From the NCBI RefSeq assembly GCF_031180975.1, contig NZ_JAPSLI010000011.1, positions 1 to 64,000 of the forward strand: a stretch of DNA of 64,000 bases. The letters run 5' to 3'. Positions within the stretch are counted from its first letter, which is position 1. Every line of letters starts with the position of its first letter. The DNA is from Microbacterium sp. (GTDB lineage: Bacteria; Actinomycetota; Actinomycetes; Actinomycetales; Microbacteriaceae). Positions 1-8,350 of this stretch are shown here, piece by piece. Under the pieces are notes generated by a model that saw only the letters and a list, made by a program, of their open reading frames with translations, had not been told where the DNA came from and did not search any database. The translations under genes and the position numbers were made by a program.

Positions 1-575
1 GCCGGTTCACCTGCTGCGGCATGCCCGCCCGGCACAGCGACCTCGACCACACCCACGACGCCGCCCTCGGCGGCCCCACCGACGAAACCAACCTCGGCAC
101 CCTCTGCCGACGCCACCACGTGTTGAAACATCACTCCCCGTGGCACGTCACACAGCTCGGTGGCGGGCTGCTGGAATGGACCAGCCCCACCGGACGGGTC
201 TACATCGACCGCCCACCCGCGCAGAACACCGTCACCTTCACCGACACCGACCCACCCCCGCCGCACGAACAAGCATGGCGCGACCTGCCTGGGCCACCCC
301 ACCACCACAGATCGACGCACCCTTCTGAACCCGGCGCGTTTCGTCTCGCTCCGCCTGCGGCGGTGCTCGCTCAACGACCGGGGGAAGGCGAGCCGCAGGG
401 GCTGGCGCGTTTCGTCTCGCTCCGCCTCCGGCGGTGCTCGCTCAACGACCGAGAACGGGGCCGACGCGTTTCGTCTCGGGCGCTCCGCGAGTCCTCGCTC
501 AACGACCGGGACACCGGCTCGCTCGACGACCGGGTGAGCACCTCTGCGCGCGCGGGCGCCACCGACGTACGATGA
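1..575 (+). CDS. HNH endonuclease C-terminal part (DUF222/HNH type), 5' truncated
   Basis: Only the C-terminal end lies in the window; the reading frame is already open at base 3. It carries the HNH core: a Cys-rich stretch followed by SDLDHTHDAALGG, then LGTLCRRHHVLKH, as in the HNH domain of actinobacterial DUF222 proteins. These families are abundant in Microbacteriaceae and their role is poorly known; metal-dependent DNA cleavage is inferred from the motif. The frame runs through the intergenic repeats from about base 336, giving an unlikely repetitive tail. A one-base shift near 296-312 would instead end the protein at 328 as ...APF, a more natural terminus, so a frameshift (biological or sequencing) is likely. 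Family confidence is high; the true end is uncertain. Confidence 0.7.
   Translation, partial: RFTCCGMPARHSDLDHTHDAALGGPTDETNLGTLCRRHHVLKHHSPWHVTQLGGGLLEWTSPTGRVYIDRPPAQNTVTFTDTDPPPPHEQAWRDLPGPPHHHRSTHPSEPGAFRLAPPAAVLAQRPGEGEPQGLARFVSLRLRRCSLNDRERGRRVSSRALRESSLNDRDTGSLDDRVSTSARAGATDVR
336..533. repeat. Cluster of dispersed GTTTCGTCTCGCTCCGC...GCTCAACGACCG repeats
   Basis: Three copies of about 43-45 bp (336-380, 407-451, 466-508) and a truncated fourth (515-533). Each begins GCGTTTCGTCTCG and ends GCTCAACGACCG. The same family recurs at 44883-44916, 44951-44988 and 61142-61173, so it is dispersed in this genome. No coding role is likely. Confidence 0.8.
568..573 (+). promoter_or_regulatory. 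-10 box of leaderless promoter for the aldose epimerase
   Basis: TACGAT followed by six bases and then the ATG at 580; there is no Shine-Dalgarno. Spacing matches many other genes in the window. Confidence 0.55.
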
Positions 576-579
576 CGGG

Positions 580-1479
580 ATGGCCTCCCCCACCGGCATC
601 CAGATCCCCCTCCGGCGCGGCGACGTGACCGCGCAGATCACGCAGGTCGGCGCGTCCCTGCGACACCTGACGGTCGGCGGCGTCGACGTCGTCCCGCCCT
701 ACCCCGACGACCAGCCCACCCCGATGTGCTCGGGGGTGGTGCTCGTGCCGTGGCCGAACCGCGTGCGCGACGGCGTGTGGCAGGACGGCGACACCACGCG
801 CGCGCTGTCGATCTCCGAGCCGAAGTTCCACAACGCCAGCCACGGGCTGCTGCGCTACACGGCGTACGCGATCGCCGAGCAGACCGACGACGCCGTGACG
901 CTCGAGGCCGCCATCGTGCCGCAGACCGGCTACCCGTACCTTGTCGAGACGCGCGTGCGCTACACGCTCACCGCCGACGGCATCGACGTCGAGCACACCC
1001 TCACCAACCGCTCCGACACCGCGGCCCCGGTGGCGCTGGGGACCCACCCGTTCCTCACCATCGGCGACGTCGACCCGCGCGAACTCGTGCTCACCGTGCC
1101 GGCCGAGACCTTCTTCGAGACAGACGAGCGCATGCTGCCGGTGGGCGAGTCCCCGGTCGCCTCCGGCACCGACCTGCGCGAGGGTCGCCGCATCGGCGAC
1201 GTGCAGCTGGACACCTGCTACTCGGCCCTGCACCGCGACCCGGACGGGCTCGTCCGCTCCACCCTCACCGCCCCGGACGGGCGGAAGGTCACGCTGCAGC
1301 AGGGCGAGGGCTTCGACTTCGTGCAGGCGTTCACATCCGAGAAGTACCCGGGCCAGAGGCTCGCGGTCGCCGTCGAGCCGATGACCGCGCCGGCCGAGGC
1401 GTTCAACTCCGGCCGCGGGCTGCGCCGGCTCGACACCGACGAGACGTGGACGCTGCACTGGGGCATCCGCTTCTCCTGA
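580..1479 (+). CDS. aldose 1-epimerase family protein
   Basis: A 299-residue protein of the GalM/aldose-1-epimerase superfamily, which interconverts alpha and beta anomers of free hexoses in the cytoplasm. Visible family signatures are the first active-site His in NASHGLLRY, the second in ALGTHPFL, an Asp in QLDTCYS and the catalytic Glu region AVAVEPMTAPAEAFNSG. Length is usual for the shorter bacterial branch (about 300). Start: ATG at 580, six bases after a TACGAT box, suggesting a leaderless mRNA. It faces the RND pump gene convergently with an 86-bp repeat between them. The sugar specificity cannot be told; a hexose-6-phosphate epimerase (YeaD-like) is less likely given the THPF motif. 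Confidence 0.88.
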   Translation: MASPTGIQIPLRRGDVTAQITQVGASLRHLTVGGVDVVPPYPDDQPTPMCSGVVLVPWPNRVRDGVWQDGDTTRALSISEPKFHNASHGLLRYTAYAIAEQTDDAVTLEAAIVPQTGYPYLVETRVRYTLTADGIDVEHTLTNRSDTAAPVALGTHPFLTIGDVDPRELVLTVPAETFFETDERMLPVGESPVASGTDLREGRRIGDVQLDTCYSALHRDPDGLVRSTLTAPDGRKVTLQQGEGFDFVQAFTSEKYPGQRLAVAVEPMTAPAEAFNSGRGLRRLDTDETWTLHWGIRFS

Positions 1480-1511
1480 CCAGCCCGCGCGCGCCGCGAT
1501 CGGCGGCGGGT

Positions 1512-1597
1512 GTTCACTTCTCAGGAAGAACTGGGCGGAACGGGCCCTTCAGTCCGCCGCCGCACCCCATGGCCGCGGTTTTTCCTGAGTTGTGAAC
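1512..1597 (+). repeat. 86-bp terminal-inverted-repeat element, copy 1
   Basis: Begins GTTCACTTCTCAGGAAGAAC and ends TTCCTGAGTTGTGAAC. Same length and arms as the copies at 30920-31005, 49526-49611 and 54760-54845, but the central 50 bp are unrelated. It overlaps the 3' end of the RND transporter gene on the minus strand and supplies its last codons and stop. Confidence 0.85.
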
Positions 1598-4500
1598 GCA
1601 TGCCCCGCCCACCGGCCCGCGCCAGGCGCCGCTCCCGAGCCCCCTCCACCAGGTTGTACAGCGTGGGAAGCACGATCAGCGTCAGCACGGTCGACGACAC
1701 CAGCCCGCCGATCACCACGATCGCCAGCGGCTGCGAGATGAACCCGCCGTGCCCGGTGATCCCGAGCGCCATCGGAGCCAGCGCGAAGATCGTCGCGAGC
1801 GCGGTCATCAGGATCGGGCGCAGACGCTTCTCCCCTCCCGCCATCACGGCCTCCGGCGTCGACAGCCCCTTGGCGCGGTACTGGTTCACCAGGTCGACGA
1901 GCACGATCGCGTTGGTCACCACGATGCCGATCAGCATCAGCACGCCGATCAGCGAGGCCACACCCAGCGGCACGCCGGTCACGATCTGCAGCAGGATCGC
2001 CCCGGTGGCCGCGAACGGCACCGACACCAGCAGCAGCAGCGGCTGACGCAGCGATTTGAACGTCGCGACCATCACGACGTACACGATCAGGATCGCGGCG
2101 AGCATGGCCATGCCGAGCTGCGTGAACGACTCCGCCTGCTGCTCCGCGACACCTCCGACCTCGGCACGCGCCCCATCGGGCAGGTCGACCACGGCGAGCG
2201 CAGCGTTCACCGACCGGGTCGCCACCGCGAGATCGTCGGATGCCGGCGGCACCGTCACCGTCGCCGTGCGGCGCCCCTGCGCGGTGGAGATCGACGTCGG
2301 CCCCTGACGCTCCTCGACGGCGGCGACGTCCTGCAGGCGCACCGCACCCGCGGGCGTCGGGATGACCAGGTCGCGCAACGCGGCCACCGTGGTCGGCGGC
2401 TCCGGGTTCGCGAGGTACACGGTCAGGGCGGTGTCGTCGATCTCGACGGTGCCCACCTGCTTCGGACGCATGGCGTCGGACACGATCGAGCCGACCGCCA
2501 CCTCCGACAGACCGCGCTGCGCGGCGGCATCCCGGTCGACCACCACAGCGATGTACGGCAGCGACGCGGCAAGGTTGTCGGTCACGTCCCCGATCCCGTC
2601 GCGCCCCTCCAGCTCGTCGACCAGGGCGTCGGTCGCCTGCTGCAGCGCATCGCCCGACGGCGCGGTGATCGTCACCTCGATGTCGCTCGACGAGAATCCG
2701 CCTGAGGATGCCCGCACCGCGACGTCCCCGGCATCGTCGAGGTCGTCCAGCGCGTCCTGCACCGAGGCGCGCAGCGTCTCCTGATCCACGGAGTCGTCCG
2801 TCTGGATCGAGTACGTCACCCCCGCGCCGCCCGAGAAGGCGTCGCGCAGCGCCGACCCACTGGACCCGATCGACGCCTGCACGTGCCGGATGCCGTCGAC
2901 GCCGTCCAGCCCAGCCTCGACCTTTTTCGCGGCGTCCGACTTGGCCTGCAGGCTCGCGGTCGGGCCGAGGTCCTGCGTGACCGTCATCGTGTCCTGCCCG
3001 GAGTCGCCCAGGAAGTTGATCTTCATCAGCGGCGCGGCCGCGAGCGTGCCGGCGAGCACCAGCACTGCGAGCACCACGGTGGTCGCCGAATGCCGCAGCG
3101 TCCAGCCCAGGATCGGCCGGTACGCGCGCTGCAGCGGGGTGGGCGGAGCCACCGGGTCCTCAGGGTCGATCCGGCGCCCCCCTTCGTCGACCAGCGGCTT
3201 CCCCGGGCGCAGGAACCTGTAGGCCAGCACCGGCACGATCGTCAGCGCCACCAGCAACGACGCCGTCATCGCGATCGTCACCGTCATCGCGAACGGCCGG
3301 AACAGCTCGCCGACCATGTCGCCGACGAACACGATCGGCAGAAACACGGCCACGGTGGTGATCGTCGACGCGGTGATCGCGGCCGCCACCTCCCGCACCG
3401 CGAGCAGGATCGCCTCGCGCTTGTCGGCGCCCTCGACGTAATGCCGCTTGATGTTCTCGATCACCACGATGGAGTCGTCCACCACCCGGCCGATGGCGAT
3501 GGTCAGCGCGCCCAGGGTGAGGATGTTCAGCGAATAGCCGAACGCCTGCAGCCCGATGAACGTGATCAGCACGCTGGTCGGGATGGAGATCGCCGTGACC
3601 AGCGTCGAACGGATCGACAGCAGGAACACCAGGATGACCATCACCGCGAACGCCAGCCCGAGCATGCCCTCGGTGGCGAGCGTGTCGATGGACTCCTCGA
3701 TGTAGGGCGCCTGGTCGAAGATGACGGTGAATTCGGCGTCCGGGAACGCCTCGGAGAGCTCGTCGAGGGCGGCGAGCACGCCCCGCGACACCTCGACGGT
3801 GTTCGCGGCGGGCAGCTTGGTCACCGCGATCGACAGCGCGTCCCGTCCGTCCACCCGCGAGAGGGAGGTCACCGGGTCGCGCTCCTGCACGACCGTGGCG
3901 ACGTCGCCGATCACGGCATCCGTCCCCACCAGCGGCAGTGCGGCGATCTCCTCGGCCGAGGCGATCTTCACACCCGTCTGCACGGTGAGCGTCCGCTCGC
4001 CTTCGGTGATGTCACCGCCCGGAAGCAGCACGCCGTTCTGCCGCAGCGCCTGCTCGATGGCCTGGGTGACGCTGACGCCGGGCGGCAGCGCCCCGCCCGA
4101 TCCGCCAGAGCCGTCCGCCCCGTTCGCACCGGTCGAGGGCGTGATGGTCACCCGTTGGCCGACGCCGCCCACGACGTCGGCGGCGTCCACACCGTCGACA
4201 TCCTCCAGCTCGGGGATCACGGTCGTCTCGAGACCGTTCTGCGCGCTCTCGGCGTCGTCGAACCCGGTCACGGCGATCTGGATGACGGGCAGGTCGTCGA
4301 TCGAGACCGCGAGCACCTGCGGCGACACGTCCTCCGGCAGCTGCGACGCGATGCGGTTGATCGCCTGCTGCATCTTCTGTTCGGCGGTGGCGAGGTCGGT
4401 GCCGTACGCGAACATCCCCTGCACGATCGACGCGTTCGTGGTGCTCGTCGCGCTGCTGGACTCCAGCCCTGGGACGCCCTGGATCGCCTCCTCGACGGGA

Positions 4501-4697
4501 GTGGACACGTCGTTCTCGACCACCTCGGGCGAGGCTCCGGGGTAGTTGCTCATCACCATCAGGGTCGGCAGCTCCAGCGGCGGGATGAGCTCCTGCTTGA
4601 GGCTGGTCAAAGCGAGGCCCCCGAACACGGCCAACACGATCGTGATCAGGGCGATCAGCGCACGATTGTGGAGGCTGAGGAGGGCGAGTTTCGACAC
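1521..4697 (-). CDS. RND-family efflux transporter (AcrB/SwrC type)
   Basis: A 1058-residue proton-driven efflux pump of the resistance-nodulation-division superfamily (HAE type, like Bacillus SwrC), expected to export drugs or surfactant-like compounds across the cytoplasmic membrane. It has the N-terminal membrane helix (residues about 10-30), two large extracytoplasmic loops, and two six-helix bundles; the proton-relay motif GRVVDDSIVVIENI in TM4 is present. A Gly/Ser-rich insertion (GADGSGGSGG) sits in the first loop. Start is GTG at 4697, 11 bases after the tetR stop, so it is co-transcribed with tetR. The last 25 or so residues (from RSQLRKNRG) are translated from the 86-bp repeat and replace the natural C-terminus. 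Substrate unknown. Confidence 0.9.
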   Translation of the reverse strand: MSKLALLSLHNRALIALITIVLAVFGGLALTSLKQELIPPLELPTLMVMSNYPGASPEVVENDVSTPVEEAIQGVPGLESSSATSTTNASIVQGMFAYGTDLATAEQKMQQAINRIASQLPEDVSPQVLAVSIDDLPVIQIAVTGFDDAESAQNGLETTVIPELEDVDGVDAADVVGGVGQRVTITPSTGANGADGSGGSGGALPPGVSVTQAIEQALRQNGVLLPGGDITEGERTLTVQTGVKIASAEEIAALPLVGTDAVIGDVATVVQERDPVTSLSRVDGRDALSIAVTKLPAANTVEVSRGVLAALDELSEAFPDAEFTVIFDQAPYIEESIDTLATEGMLGLAFAVMVILVFLLSIRSTLVTAISIPTSVLITFIGLQAFGYSLNILTLGALTIAIGRVVDDSIVVIENIKRHYVEGADKREAILLAVREVAAAITASTITTVAVFLPIVFVGDMVGELFRPFAMTVTIAMTASLLVALTIVPVLAYRFLRPGKPLVDEGGRRIDPEDPVAPPTPLQRAYRPILGWTLRHSATTVVLAVLVLAGTLAAAPLMKINFLGDSGQDTMTVTQDLGPTASLQAKSDAAKKVEAGLDGVDGIRHVQASIGSSGSALRDAFSGGAGVTYSIQTDDSVDQETLRASVQDALDDLDDAGDVAVRASSGGFSSSDIEVTITAPSGDALQQATDALVDELEGRDGIGDVTDNLAASLPYIAVVVDRDAAAQRGLSEVAVGSIVSDAMRPKQVGTVEIDDTALTVYLANPEPPTTVAALRDLVIPTPAGAVRLQDVAAVEERQGPTSISTAQGRRTATVTVPPASDDLAVATRSVNAALAVVDLPDGARAEVGGVAEQQAESFTQLGMAMLAAILIVYVVMVATFKSLRQPLLLLVSVPFAATGAILLQIVTGVPLGVASLIGVLMLIGIVVTNAIVLVDLVNQYRAKGLSTPEAVMAGGEKRLRPILMTALATIFALAPMALGITGHGGFISQPLAIVVIGGLVSSTVLTLIVLPTLYNLVEGARERRLARAGGRGMRSQLRKNRGHGVRRRTEGPVPPSSS

Positions 4698-4708
4698 GGG
4701 TGCTCGTT

Positions 4709-5281
4709 TCAGTCGCTCGTGGTCGTGGGGGCGCCGAGGATGCCGGCGAGGGCGGACTCGATCAGTTCGGTGGTGAGCGGGTCGTCGCTGATGCAGGCAT
4801 GCCAGAGGATGCCGTCGATGAACACGGCCGCCGCGACCGCGCGCGAGCGCCCGTAGCGCTCGGCGAGGGCGTCGGCGAGCCGCTCGGACCCGCGCCGGGC
4901 GAGGCTGCGCAGTTCGGGGTCGTACACGGCGGCGGTGACGACGGCGCGATCCGCGTCCACGGCGCGGGCATCGGCGAGCCCCTGCACGAGCAGTTCGGCC
5001 AGGACGGCCGGCGTCGCGCCGCGCTCGGCGAGAGCCGTGCGGATGCCGTCGATCCTGGCGTCCACGTCGGCAGCGAGCGACTGCAGGGCCTCCCCGCGCA
5101 GCTCGTCGAGCGTGGCGAAGTACTGCGTGGTGGCGCCCAGTGGCACTCCCGCCCGGGCAGCGATCATGCGATGGGTGACGGCATCCACCCCCACCTCGAC
5201 GATGAGCTCGGCAGCCGCGGCGACGATGTCCCGGCGGCGGGCCTGCGGGTCGCGAACGCGGCGGCGCACGGCATCCGTCAT
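4709..5281 (-). CDS. TetR-family transcriptional regulator
   Basis: A 190-residue repressor. The N-terminal helix-turn-helix is visible around residues 12-55 (RRDIVAAAAELIVEVGVDAVTHRMIAARAGVPLGATTQYF), with the typical GVPLGATTQYF recognition region; the rest is a helical ligand-binding domain. Start ATG at 5281. It lies directly upstream of the RND pump gene in the same direction with an 11-base gap, the usual layout for a local drug-responsive repressor of an efflux pump. A perfect palindrome, TGTAC-TTTT-GTACA, sits 18 bases upstream of its start and is the likely operator, giving autoregulation of the tetR-RND operon. The ligand is unknown. Confidence 0.9.
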   Translation of the reverse strand: MTDAVRRRVRDPQARRRDIVAAAAELIVEVGVDAVTHRMIAARAGVPLGATTQYFATLDELRGEALQSLAADVDARIDGIRTALAERGATPAVLAELLVQGLADARAVDADRAVVTAAVYDPELRSLARRGSERLADALAERYGRSRAVAAAVFIDGILWHACISDDPLTTELIESALAGILGAPTTTSD

Positions 5282-5298
5282 TTCCCCTCCCCCTGTGC

Positions 5299-5312
5299 TG
5301 TACTTTTGTACA
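5299..5312. promoter_or_regulatory. Probable TetR operator TGTACTTTTGTACA
   Basis: A perfect inverted repeat (TGTAC, four T, GTACA) between the crcB stop and the tetR start. It is placed where repressor binding would block tetR-RND transcription. Confidence 0.65.
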
Positions 5313-5349
5313 TTCCGGATGCTCGGAGCCGGCTGGGAGCGCCGCCGCG

Positions 5350-5712
5350 TCAGAGGGCGGCGCCGAGCACGAGCCCGGCCGCCGCCGCGAGGACGCCGAG
5401 CACCAGCATCCCGCCGGCGTGAAAGACGGATGCCGGGCGCTCGCCGTCCCGCCACAGCGCGATGGTGTCGACCATCGCCGTACTGAACGTCGTGTAACCG
5501 CCCAGGAAGCCGCTGCCCACCACGAACGCGGCCGCCGTGGGCAGGGCGCCGATCACCAGGCCGAGCAGGAACGACCCCGTCAGGTTGATCACGAACACAC
5601 CCCATGGGAACCGGGTGCCGGCCAGCCGTCCGATCCACACGTCGAGGACGTAGCGCGCGGCGGCCCCGGCTCCGCCCGCGGCCGCGGCGAGGAGGAGCAC
5701 CAGCGGGGTCAT
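5350..5712 (-). CDS. crcB: CrcB/FluC fluoride channel subunit, second copy
   Basis: A 120-residue four-helix membrane protein of the CrcB/Fluc family that exports fluoride as a dual-topology dimer. Family motifs seen are the early GGAGAAARYVLD, the WGVFVINLTGSFLLG stretch with its conserved Asn and Gly, and GFLGGYTTFSTAMVD, which holds the TTFST phenylalanine-box region. It starts at ATG 5712 and overlaps the upstream crcB by 4 bases. Paired crcB genes are common in actinobacteria and often form heterodimers of oppositely oriented subunits. Confidence 0.92.
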   Translation of the reverse strand: MTPLVLLLAAAAGGAGAAARYVLDVWIGRLAGTRFPWGVFVINLTGSFLLGLVIGALPTAAAFVVGSGFLGGYTTFSTAMVDTIALWRDGERPASVFHAGGMLVLGVLAAAAGLVLGAAL

Positions 5713-6089
5713 CGCGCCCCGTTCCGCGCATCGCGGGGGCGCGGGCGGCCCATCCGCAGGCCGAGGGCGGCGGCGGCGAGGCCGAGCAGCACGCTGCCCG
5801 CGGCGTACCCGGCAGCGAGCAGCGGCGCGCTCTGCCACAGCGTCACGGACCCGACGGCGAGCGCGCTGTACGTGGTGAAGGCGCCCAGCACCCCGGTGCC
5901 GAGGAAGATGCGCAGGTCGCCGGCCGGCATCCGAGCGGTGAGGATGCCGAGCAGCAGCGCCCCGGCGACGTTGGCCGTCAACACCGGCCAGTCGACCTGC
6001 CCGGCAGGAACCGTTACCGTCAGCCCCAGGCGGGCCGCGGTCCCCAGCATCCCGCCGGCGGCGACGAGCAGGACGCGGAGCGGGGTCAC
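5709..6089 (-). CDS. crcB: CrcB/FluC fluoride channel subunit, first copy
   Basis: A 126-residue CrcB/Fluc protein with four predicted helices. Motifs include GGMLGTAARLGLT, LTANVAGALLLG (conserved Asn) and GVLGAFTTYSALAV. It probably pairs with the overlapping downstream copy as a heterodimer with one subunit in each orientation. Start is GTG at 6089; a TAGAGT box six bases upstream (6096-6101) implies a leaderless transcript, which leaves no room for a fluoride riboswitch in a 5' leader. Confidence 0.92.
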   Translation of the reverse strand: MTPLRVLLVAAGGMLGTAARLGLTVTVPAGQVDWPVLTANVAGALLLGILTARMPAGDLRIFLGTGVLGAFTTYSALAVGSVTLWQSAPLLAAGYAAGSVLLGLAAAALGLRMGRPRPRDARNGAR

Positions 6090-6095
6090 GCGGCC

Positions 6096-6101
6096 ACTCT
6101 A
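6096..6101 (-). promoter_or_regulatory. -10 box of leaderless promoter for crcB
   Basis: TAGAGT on the minus strand, six bases before the GTG start at 6089. Confidence 0.5.
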
Positions 6102-6180
6102 GCGCCGGGTCCTCGCAGGACCGTTCCGTAGACTCGCAGCAGGGACGACCCGCCGACCCGAGCAGGAGGACGACCCGCGC

Positions 6181-6825
6181 GTGATCACGAGAAGGGCCTT
6201 CGGCTGGGCGCGTCTGCTCACGGCAGCCGTGTGCGCCGCCTCGCTCGCGCACCGGTTGATCTGGGGGCTCGGATCGCAGACGCTGGCCAGCCAGAACTTC
6301 TTCGCGTACCTGACGATCCAGTCGAACGTGGCCTTCACGGTGCTCGCCGTGATCGCCGGGGTCATCGCGCTGCGGTCCGCGGAGGATCCGCCCTGGCTCA
6401 CCACCGCCCGCGCGATCGTGCTGAGCTGGACGATCACGGCCGGCCTGGCGTTCGCGCTCATCGTCTGGCAGGCCGGGATCCGCGGCATCCCGGTCACCGT
6501 CCCGTGGTCGGACGTCGTGCTGCATTTCGTGCTGCCGGCGTGGACGATCGTGGCCTGGGTGATCGGCCCCGGCCGGCGGGCCGCGTCGTGGCGGATCGTG
6601 CCGTTCGTGCTGCTGTATCCGGTGCTGTGGGGGCTGTTCACGATCTGGCGCGGCTCGCTGATCGGCTGGTACCCGTACTACTTCCTCGACCTGCGTCAGG
6701 TGTCGGGGCTCGTCGAGCTGATCGCCACGTGCGGCATCGCCCTGGTCATCTTCGCGCTGGTCGCGACCGTGCTGGTGGTGCTCAGCCGGGTCAACCCGAC
6801 GGTGCCGGATGACGGGGGCGGCTGA
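6181..6825 (+). CDS. Pr6Pr-type six-helix integral membrane protein
   Basis: A 214-residue membrane protein with six hydrophobic segments and the features of the Pr6Pr family (FAR-17a/AIG1-like): an early ASQNFFAYLTIQSNV motif, a conserved His in VLHFVLPAW, and YPVLWGLFTIWRG followed by GWYPYYFLD near the last helices. Function is unknown for the family in bacteria. Start is GTG at 6181, preceded by a strong AGGAGG Shine-Dalgarno at 6163-6169. It is transcribed alone, divergent from crcB and convergent with the amine oxidase gene. Confidence 0.8.
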   Translation: MITRRAFGWARLLTAAVCAASLAHRLIWGLGSQTLASQNFFAYLTIQSNVAFTVLAVIAGVIALRSAEDPPWLTTARAIVLSWTITAGLAFALIVWQAGIRGIPVTVPWSDVVLHFVLPAWTIVAWVIGPGRRAASWRIVPFVLLYPVLWGLFTIWRGSLIGWYPYYFLDLRQVSGLVELIATCGIALVIFALVATVLVVLSRVNPTVPDDGGG

Positions 6826-6831
6826 GCGGGC

Positions 6832-8205
6832 TCAGTCTTCGTCGGCCGCGAAGAACGCCAGCGACGCCTGAGCGGCGGCCTGCGCCTCCCGGTCGTTCAG
6901 GTCGGCGAACTCCTCGGCGGCGGCGCCGCCGACCAGACCCACCAGCACGGGCTCCCCGACGGCCGGCTGCAGGTTCAGCCACGTGCGGATCAGCCCGTCA
7001 CCGCCGACGACGTGCCAGATGGTGGCGTCGGTGTCCCAGAACTGCTCCTCGAACCGCATCCAGACGCACTCCACCGCGCCGGATGCCAGCTCGGCGATGG
7101 CTCCGCGGTGCGAGAACGGCAGCGGAGGGGAGAACTGGATGCCCTCGTGCTGCAGCACCCCGAGCGGCGCGGTCACGATGACCCGGTCGTACGAGAGCGC
7201 CTCGCCCGTGCCGAGCCGCAGGCTCACGCCCCGGTCGTCGTACGCGATCCGCACCACCGTGGTGGCGAGGGTGATGTCGAGATCCTCGGTGGTCTCCTCG
7301 ATGAGAGCGGCCATGTCGCCGTTCGCGCCGATGAGCGCTTCACCCGGGAAGGCCGGCGGGTACCAGGACGAGGCGCGCGTGGCGTCCGCCCCGGTGATCG
7401 CCTCGAGCCAGGCGAGTGCGGCCGCGAGCGCCGGGTCGTCGGCATCCGCCCCGTCCTCCTCGAGCGCGTCGGTGAGGGCGACGTCGGCGGGTTGCTCCTG
7501 GGCGCGGGCGATCGCCTCCTGCAGCCGCGCGCCGTCGACCGTGGCGACCGCGCCCTCCTCCGACCAGCCGGTCGCGGCGTCGAAGCGGATCTCGTCGAGC
7601 CCGAGGGCGCGCAGGCGTTCCCGGATCGCGGCGGCATCGCCCTCCGCGCTCAGCCAGGCGCCGAGTTGCACGGGCAGCGGCCAGGCGTCGTCGACCACCG
7701 AGTGGATACGTCCGCCGAGGCGCTCGCGCGCCTCCAGCACAGTCACGGTGTGCCCGGCGTCGGCGAGCACACGCGCGGCGACCGCGCCGGCGGCGCCGGC
7801 ACCGATCACGGCGATCCGCTCCCCCGAGCCGGCGACATCCAGGAGGGCTGCGGCCGCGCGACGGCCGGAGTCGAACGCGCCGAGCACCGTCCCCGGGCGC
7901 TCGGGATCGGTGGCCTCACCGGCGAAGAACACCCGGTCCTCAACGGGTTCGATGAGCGCCTCGCGCAGGGCGGGCATCGCCCCGACGGGGAGGTAGCTCA
8001 TCGCCCCGTACGCGTACGGGTCGACCGCCCAGCGGCTGCGCATCCACGCCTCCGGGGCCGGCACACCCTCCGCCGAGGTCGAAGGTCTCGGTGCGGGGGA
8101 CGAGGTCGTGGGCGCCGGCTTCGGGTCGTCGGTGCACGCCGCAAGCAGGACCGCGACGGCACCCACCCCGGTGCCGACGAGCAGAGTGCGGCGCGTGATG
8201 CTCAT
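6832..8205 (-). CDS. Secreted flavin amine oxidase, circularly permuted domain order
   Basis: A 457-residue flavoprotein of the monoamine/polyamine oxidase superfamily. It starts with a twin-arginine-like signal (SITRRTLLV) and a lipobox LAAC with Cys24, so it is probably a Tat-exported lipoprotein. The order of conserved blocks is unusual. Residues about 54-122 (RWAVDPYAYGAMSYLPVG, RVFFAGEAT, GTVLGAFDSGRRAA) are normally the C-terminal end of the family. Only then comes the FAD-binding GAGAAG (135-140) with LEARERLGGRIHS, normally at the N-terminus, and the substrate domain. The protein ends in PVLVGLVGGAAAEEF, which normally precedes the RW..DP block. All parts seem present once, so this looks like a circular permutation rather than a truncation. 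Substrate unknown. Confidence 0.85.
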   Translation of the reverse strand: MSITRRTLLVGTGVGAVAVLLAACTDDPKPAPTTSSPAPRPSTSAEGVPAPEAWMRSRWAVDPYAYGAMSYLPVGAMPALREALIEPVEDRVFFAGEATDPERPGTVLGAFDSGRRAAAALLDVAGSGERIAVIGAGAAGAVAARVLADAGHTVTVLEARERLGGRIHSVVDDAWPLPVQLGAWLSAEGDAAAIRERLRALGLDEIRFDAATGWSEEGAVATVDGARLQEAIARAQEQPADVALTDALEEDGADADDPALAAALAWLEAITGADATRASSWYPPAFPGEALIGANGDMAALIEETTEDLDITLATTVVRIAYDDRGVSLRLGTGEALSYDRVIVTAPLGVLQHEGIQFSPPLPFSHRGAIAELASGAVECVWMRFEEQFWDTDATIWHVVGGDGLIRTWLNLQPAVGEPVLVGLVGGAAAEEFADLNDREAQAAAQASLAFFAADED

Positions 8206-8228
8206 CGTGCTGCCAGACTATCCCGCGC

Positions 8229-8350
8229 TTCAGCGCCCGCGCAGTTCGAAGGGGATCACCCGAAATGCAGGAGCGGATGCCGTCACAGCATCCTTCATTC
8301 CGGGCGATCCGCTTCGGAGCGGGCGTGACGGGTCACCGGTTCGCCTCCGC
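8229..8350. repeat. 122-bp repeat with 70-bp hairpin, copy 1
   Basis: About 93 percent identical over 122 bp to 15667-15788. The core 8247-8316 is a long imperfect inverted repeat with an inner perfect stem GGATGC/GCATCC around CGTCACA. It follows the stop of the oxidoreductase gene and contributes its last codons (..AEAN), as copy 2 does for the MerR gene; a transcription terminator role is plausible. Confidence 0.8.

Noticed and set aside
336..533. Coding extension of the HNH protein
   Set aside because: The same DNA occurs between other genes and in both orientations; the peptide is simply a translated repeat.
2883..4856. A 657-codon plus-strand open frame opposite the RND pump
   Set aside because: Antisense shadow of a clear RND gene; composition is Arg/His/Gln-rich as expected for such shadows.
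6090..6180. Fluoride riboswitch before crcB
   Set aside because: The promoter -10 box is six bases before the start codon, leaving no leader, and I could not find the riboswitch core.
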